From positions 558,001 to 622,000 of the forward strand of contig NZ_QVQT02000001.1 in the NCBI RefSeq assembly GCF_003428625.2: DNA of 64,000 nucleotides. Reading direction: 5' to 3'. The notes beneath the pieces were generated by a model. It worked only from the letters and a program-made list of their open reading frames with translations. It was not told where the DNA came from and did no database searches. This document shows positions 60,209 to 64,000 of this stretch, piece after piece; position 1 is the stretch's first letter, and every line of letters starts with the position of its first letter. Source of the DNA: Paracidobacterium acidisoli. Its GTDB lineage: Bacteria; Acidobacteriota; Terriglobia; Terriglobales; Acidobacteriaceae. Both the position numbers and the translations under genes were made by a program.

Positions 60209-62944
60209 ATGCAGATGCCCGCGGTCATCCTCGATGCGCTGGAACGGGGTGCCGCGGTCATCGCCGCCGGCCCGCGCGCGGCCCGCGCACTGCATCTGGA
60301 CTTTGCCGAAGAGCAGCATGCCCGCGGACGCGATGCCTGGCCGACGCCCGCCATCTTCGACTGGAAGACGTGGCTGCGCCACCTGTGGCGCGAGTACAGC
60401 TTTCTGCATCCGGAGGCTCCGCTGCTGCTCTCTGCCCTGCAGGAAAACATGCTGTGGAAGCGCATGCAGGGCGAGGACGCCGCGCTGGTCGTCTCGCCGG
60501 AGAGCATGGCGGCGCTGGCGCAGCAGGCCTGGCAGCTGCTGGGCCAGTACGAGGCGCACCGCAGCCGGAACACCGCCTGGGAACAGGCCGACGCCGAACA
60601 CTTCCGCCTGTGGGCAGCGGCCTTCGACGACGAATGCCGCAGGCGGAGCTGGATCAGTGAGAGCCATCTGGAATCGCGCCTCGCCGCTGCGCTCGACGGA
60701 CTGCCGCTTCCCGAAGAGATCGTGCTGGCCGGCTTCGACCGCATGCGGCCCGCCCGGCAGCGGCTGCTGACGGCGCTCACCGCGCGCGGCCTTCGCGTGC
60801 GGGAGCTCGCGCCTGAATCCCCGGCCACGCGGCAGTTGTGGGTCACCGCCGCAGACCGGCGCAGCGAAATCCACGCCTGTGCGCAGTGGACGCGCGATCT
60901 GCTGCAGACGGCCGGGCGGACGCCGCGCATCGGCATCATCGTCACCAGCATCGACGCGGTGCGCGGCGAGATGGAGCGCATCTTTCGCCACATGCTGATG
61001 CCGCAGAGCGAAGACATCCTCGCCGATCCGGCGGCGATGCCCTTCGAGTTCTCGCTCGGACGCCCTCTGGCGCAGACTCCCGTCATCCGCGCCGCATCGC
61101 TGCTGCTGCACTGGGCCGCCGGTCCGCTGCGCGAAGAAGAGATCTCCTGGCTGATGCTCTCAGGGTTCGTGGCCGAGGAGACAGCGCTGCTTTCGCTGGC
61201 GCGCTTCGATGCGGAGCTGCGCAACTCGCCTCTGCCCTCGCCGGAGCTTTCGCTCGAACGGTACGCGCGCATGCTTCCCCTGGCGAAGTATCCGGCGCTC
61301 GCTCCTGTTCGCACGCGGCTGAACGAGCTTGTCCAGGCCGCGGCGGCGAACCAGCTGCAAAGCCAGGAGCGCGCTCCCGCCACGTGGACGGAGCTGGCGC
61401 AGCATCTGCTGCGCACTGCGGGCTGGCCCGGCCCGCGCCCGGCCGACTCCGTGCAGTTCCAGGCGCTGAAGCGCTGGGAGCATCTGCTCGATGAGGTCGC
61501 TCTGCTCGACTACGACGGCACACGCATGCGCTGTGACGCGTTTCTGCGGCTGCTCGGCCGCCAGGCAGAGGAGACCATCTTCGCGCCCGAGTCGCGCAAT
61601 GCTCCGGTGCAGATCATGGGGCCGCTCGAGGCTTCAGGACAGCAGTTCGACGCCGTCTGGTTTCTGGGCGCCGACGAGAGCAGCTGGCCGATGCGCGGAC
61701 GCCCGCATCCGCTTCTGCCCCTCGCCGTGCAGCGGCAGTACGGCATGCCGCACGCCGCGCCGGAGACCGATCCGGAGCTGGCGCAGATCATCACCCGCCG
61801 CTTGCTGGCCAGCGCCGCGCAGATCGTCTTCAGCTATCCGCAGCGCGACAAAGACGGCGACCTGCGCCCCTCGCCGGTGATTGCCGCGCTCTTTGCTCCC
61901 GGAACCATGCCGCTGTTTGCCGCCGATCTGTGGCCGGCGGAAGAGGTGCACCATGCCGCCGCGCTCGAAGAGATCGCGGACACCTCCGGCACGCTTCCCT
62001 GGCCGCAGGAGAAGACCGCCGGCGGCTCCGAGGTGCTGCGCAGCCAGGCCGCATGCCCCTTCCAGGCATTTGCCACCAAACGCCTGCGCGCCGAGGCATG
62101 GAAGAGCCACGAGTGGGGCCTGTCCGCAGCACAGCGCGGCAATCTGCTGCACGATGTGATGCGCCGCCTCTGGTCCGGCTCGGAGCCGGATTCCCTGCGC
62201 ACCCACGACGATCTGCTCGCCGCTTTCGCACAGAACCGCCTCGACGCAATACTCGACCTCCACATCGCTGCCGCCTTTGCTCCTCTGGTCAGCAGTGCCT
62301 CCGATGACTCATGGATGCAGGCCTACCTCATCTCAGAGCAGCAGCGCCTGCACATGCGTCTTGAGGAGTGGCTGCAGATCGAAGCGCGGCGTCAGCCTTT
62401 TACCGTGGAAGCCTGCGAGCAGAAGCTGCATGACGTGCATGTGGGCGATCTGCGGCTTAACCTGCGCGCGGACCGCATCGACCGCCTGCCCGACGACAGC
62501 CGGCTGCTGATCGACTACAAGACCGGCGAGGTCTCCGCGGCTGCGTGGCGCGGCGAGCGGCCCGAAGAGCCGCAGCTGCCTCTTTATGCCGTCTACGGTA
62601 ATGTGCCGCACGTCAGCGGCCTGCTCTTCGCTCAGATCCGCGCCGGCAAAACCGGCTTTCAGGGGCGCGTGCGCAACGCAGCCGAACGCCTCGATGCAAC
62701 GCTGAAAGCCACCTCCACCATGATGAAGGAGCCGTATACCGAGGCCATGCGCGACGGCTGGGAAGAGGCGCTGCGCCATCTGGCCGAAGACTTTCTGCGC
62801 GGAGAAGCCTCGGTCGATCCGCGCGACAGCAAAGTGTGCCTGTACTGTCCGCTGCCCGGACTCTGCCGCATCGCCGAATCGGAGCGCGACCCCGGCGAAG
62901 ATGAGGACGGCGAGGAAGTGGAGGACCGCGATGAGAATGCCTGA
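60209..62944 (+). CDS. PD-(D/E)XK nuclease / AddB-like DNA repair protein
   Basis: 911 residues from the ATG at 60209, with GAGG upstream. The N-terminal half resembles the inactive helicase part of the AddB family (FLGADESSWPMRGRPHPLLP, FSYPQRDKDGDLRPSP). The C-terminal nuclease has LNLRADRIDRL and LLIDYKTGEV carrying the catalytic Asp and Lys. Cysteines in ACPFQAFA and CLYCPLPGLC match the Fe-S staple of such nucleases. It pairs with the UvrD-type helicase gene that overlaps its end by 14 bases. Together they probably process double-strand breaks for recombination. Confidence 0.87.
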   Translation: MQMPAVILDALERGAAVIAAGPRAARALHLDFAEEQHARGRDAWPTPAIFDWKTWLRHLWREYSFLHPEAPLLLSALQENMLWKRMQGEDAALVVSPESMAALAQQAWQLLGQYEAHRSRNTAWEQADAEHFRLWAAAFDDECRRRSWISESHLESRLAAALDGLPLPEEIVLAGFDRMRPARQRLLTALTARGLRVRELAPESPATRQLWVTAADRRSEIHACAQWTRDLLQTAGRTPRIGIIVTSIDAVRGEMERIFRHMLMPQSEDILADPAAMPFEFSLGRPLAQTPVIRAASLLLHWAAGPLREEEISWLMLSGFVAEETALLSLARFDAELRNSPLPSPELSLERYARMLPLAKYPALAPVRTRLNELVQAAAANQLQSQERAPATWTELAQHLLRTAGWPGPRPADSVQFQALKRWEHLLDEVALLDYDGTRMRCDAFLRLLGRQAEETIFAPESRNAPVQIMGPLEASGQQFDAVWFLGADESSWPMRGRPHPLLPLAVQRQYGMPHAAPETDPELAQIITRRLLASAAQIVFSYPQRDKDGDLRPSPVIAALFAPGTMPLFAADLWPAEEVHHAAALEEIADTSGTLPWPQEKTAGGSEVLRSQAACPFQAFATKRLRAEAWKSHEWGLSAAQRGNLLHDVMRRLWSGSEPDSLRTHDDLLAAFAQNRLDAILDLHIAAAFAPLVSSASDDSWMQAYLISEQQRLHMRLEEWLQIEARRQPFTVEACEQKLHDVHVGDLRLNLRADRIDRLPDDSRLLIDYKTGEVSAAAWRGERPEEPQLPLYAVYGNVPHVSGLLFAQIRAGKTGFQGRVRNAAERLDATLKATSTMMKEPYTEAMRDGWEEALRHLAEDFLRGEASVDPRDSKVCLYCPLPGLCRIAESERDPGEDEDGEEVEDRDENA

Positions 62945-64000
62945 CCTCTTCTCTTCTCTGCCCGCCGATCAGGACCAGCGCGACACGGCGCTCGACATCG
63001 CGAAATCGGTCATCGTGCAGGCTCCCGCCGGCTCCGGCAAAACCGATCTGCTCACGCGGCGCTTCCTCAGACTTCTGGCCGTCGTGAATGAGCCGGAGGA
63101 GATTCTCGCCATCACCTTTACCCGCGCGGCCACCGCCGAGATGCGCTCGCGCATTCTCTCCGATCTGGAAACCGCCGCCGGTCTGCGCAGCGGCAGACCC
63201 GAAGATGCGGAACGCATCGATCTGGCGCGGGCCGCGCTCGACCACGCCTGCCGCCGTGGCTGGCGGATTCTCGAACAGCCGCATCGCCTCATCATCGAGA
63301 CCATCGATTCGCTCTGTCTGCGCATCGCGCACGATCAGCCGCTGCTGGCGCGGCTGGGCGGCCATCTGCAGCCCACCGAAGACTCCGGTCCTCTCTATGC
63401 TCTGGCGGCGCGGCGAACCCTCGGGCGCCTGGGCGGAGACAACGCCGCGCTCAGCGAAGCCGTCGCTCATCTGCTGCGCCTTCGCGACAACAATCTGGCT
63501 GATTGCGAGCGGCTGCTTGCCGATATGCTGGCGCAGCGCGACCAGTGGCAGCACGCCTTTCCGCTGGCGGGGGAGATCGACTGGGATTTCGTCCGCTCTC
63601 ATCTCGAGCTTCCCTTTCGCCGTGAGGTCAACCGCGTTCTCAGCAGAGCGCATGAGCTGCTGACCTCCGATGCCTTCCTCGTGCGCGAGCTGCTCGATCT
63701 GGCGCGCTACGCATGCGAAAACCAGAACGAGCGCGTCGCTCTGCTGGCCGAGCTGAAAACGCTGCCCGCAGCGGAAGCGCTTCCCGTCGACCACTGGCTC
63801 TGCATCTGCAACTTCCTGCTGACGGAAAGCGATCAGTGGAGAAAGCGCGTGCAGGCGCCGGAGGGCTTTCCTCCGGGAGCCGCGGGCTCGGAAAAAAAGC
63901 AGCGCAAGGAAGCCATGACGTTCCTCCTCGGCCGCCTCGCACAGATGCCCGATCTGCTCGACGCGCTGCGCGCCGTCCGCAGGCTTCCTCCCGCGCGTTA
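62931..64000 (+). CDS. UvrD/RecB-type helicase, N-terminal part (AddA-like)
   Basis: The frame is open from the ATG at 62931 (GGAGG upstream) to the window end, giving about 356 residues of a protein usually above 1000. Walker A is VQAPAGSGKTDLLTRRFL, followed by motif Ia EEILAITFTRAATAEMRSR and IETIDSLCLRIAHDQPLL, typical of the RecB/AddA-like superfamily 1A. It overlaps the PD-(D/E)XK partner gene by 14 bases, so translation is coupled. The nuclease and later helicase motifs lie beyond the window. Confidence 0.9.
   Translation, partial: MRMPDLFSSLPADQDQRDTALDIAKSVIVQAPAGSGKTDLLTRRFLRLLAVVNEPEEILAITFTRAATAEMRSRILSDLETAAGLRSGRPEDAERIDLARAALDHACRRGWRILEQPHRLIIETIDSLCLRIAHDQPLLARLGGHLQPTEDSGPLYALAARRTLGRLGGDNAALSEAVAHLLRLRDNNLADCERLLADMLAQRDQWQHAFPLAGEIDWDFVRSHLELPFRREVNRVLSRAHELLTSDAFLVRELLDLARYACENQNERVALLAELKTLPAAEALPVDHWLCICNFLLTESDQWRKRVQAPEGFPPGAAGSEKKQRKEAMTFLLGRLAQMPDLLDALRAVRRLPPAR

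Noticed and set aside
1-64000. Mobile elements, CRISPR arrays, tRNA or rRNA genes
   Set aside because: No transposase, integrase, regularly spaced direct repeat or cloverleaf-like sequence was found on reading both strands. A tRNA and CRISPR scan would settle this.

Overview
The window looks like a chromosomal segment of an Acidobacteriota bacterium, most likely class Terriglobia (subdivision 1, Acidobacteriaceae-type). The reasons are the high G+C coding sequence, two very large TonB-dependent receptors with an N-terminal carboxypeptidase-regulatory-like domain, many small secreted proteins, an NtrC/NtrY-type pair behind an efflux operon, and mostly short gene-to-gene spacing. No rRNA, tRNA, CRISPR array, phage or insertion sequence was seen. 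Both ends cut genes.

Layout. 1-6123: sugar-acid catabolism on + (L-fuconate dehydratase fragment, FAH-fold diketo-deoxy-sugar hydrolase, FucP permease, 2-keto-3-deoxygluconate kinase, KDPG aldolase, IclR regulator), with a shared palindromic operator before the kinase and the regulator genes. 6130-18136: mixed housekeeping and purine-related genes (secreted cupin, amidase, TonB receptor 1, DUF2165 membrane protein, 5-hydroxyisourate hydrolase, guanine deaminase, class III aminotransferase, aldo/keto reductase, homoserine dehydrogenase). 18201-25989: one long minus-strand operon for a tripartite export system (adaptor, two ABC ATPases, TolC-like channel) followed by a sigma-54 activator and its histidine kinase. 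No permease gene is present in it. Upstream lie a possible -24/-12 promoter and paired TGTCC/GGACA palindromes.

26187-35563: TPR protein, seven-haem cytochrome c and TonB receptor 2 on minus, with a LacI regulator and MFS transporter divergent on +. LacI-like operators lie in the shared intergenic region. 35722-39647: small secreted protein, CutC, and tyrosine/homogentisate catabolism (FahA, HmgA). 39716-43965: an unrecognised methyltransferase-like protein, then an operon of an outer-membrane protein, a Tat-exported multicopper oxidase and a sirtuin.

44045-48592 is the most interesting part: a YkgJ-type protein followed by a RiPP metallophore (bufferin/HvfA-like) operon. It holds a small secreted precursor with six cysteines in a duplicated CKG repeat, an MNIO/DUF692 enzyme, a DUF2063 partner, a DoxX membrane protein, an ECF sigma factor and a zinc-finger anti-sigma factor. 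Neighbouring copper-type genes (multicopper oxidase, CutC, and a CusF-SCO1 fusion near 60 kb) make metal stress, probably copper, the likely theme.

48748-64000: YXWGXW-repeat protein, zinc-ribbon protein, MtnA, two 3-oxoacid CoA-transferase subunits encoded on opposite strands, MscL with a zinc-ribbon tail, an M28 (PSMA-like) peptidase, a second DoxX protein, an MsbA-like ABC exporter, gluconokinase overlapping the CusF-SCO1 lipoprotein, and a PD-(D/E)XK nuclease plus UvrD-type helicase pair that runs off the end.
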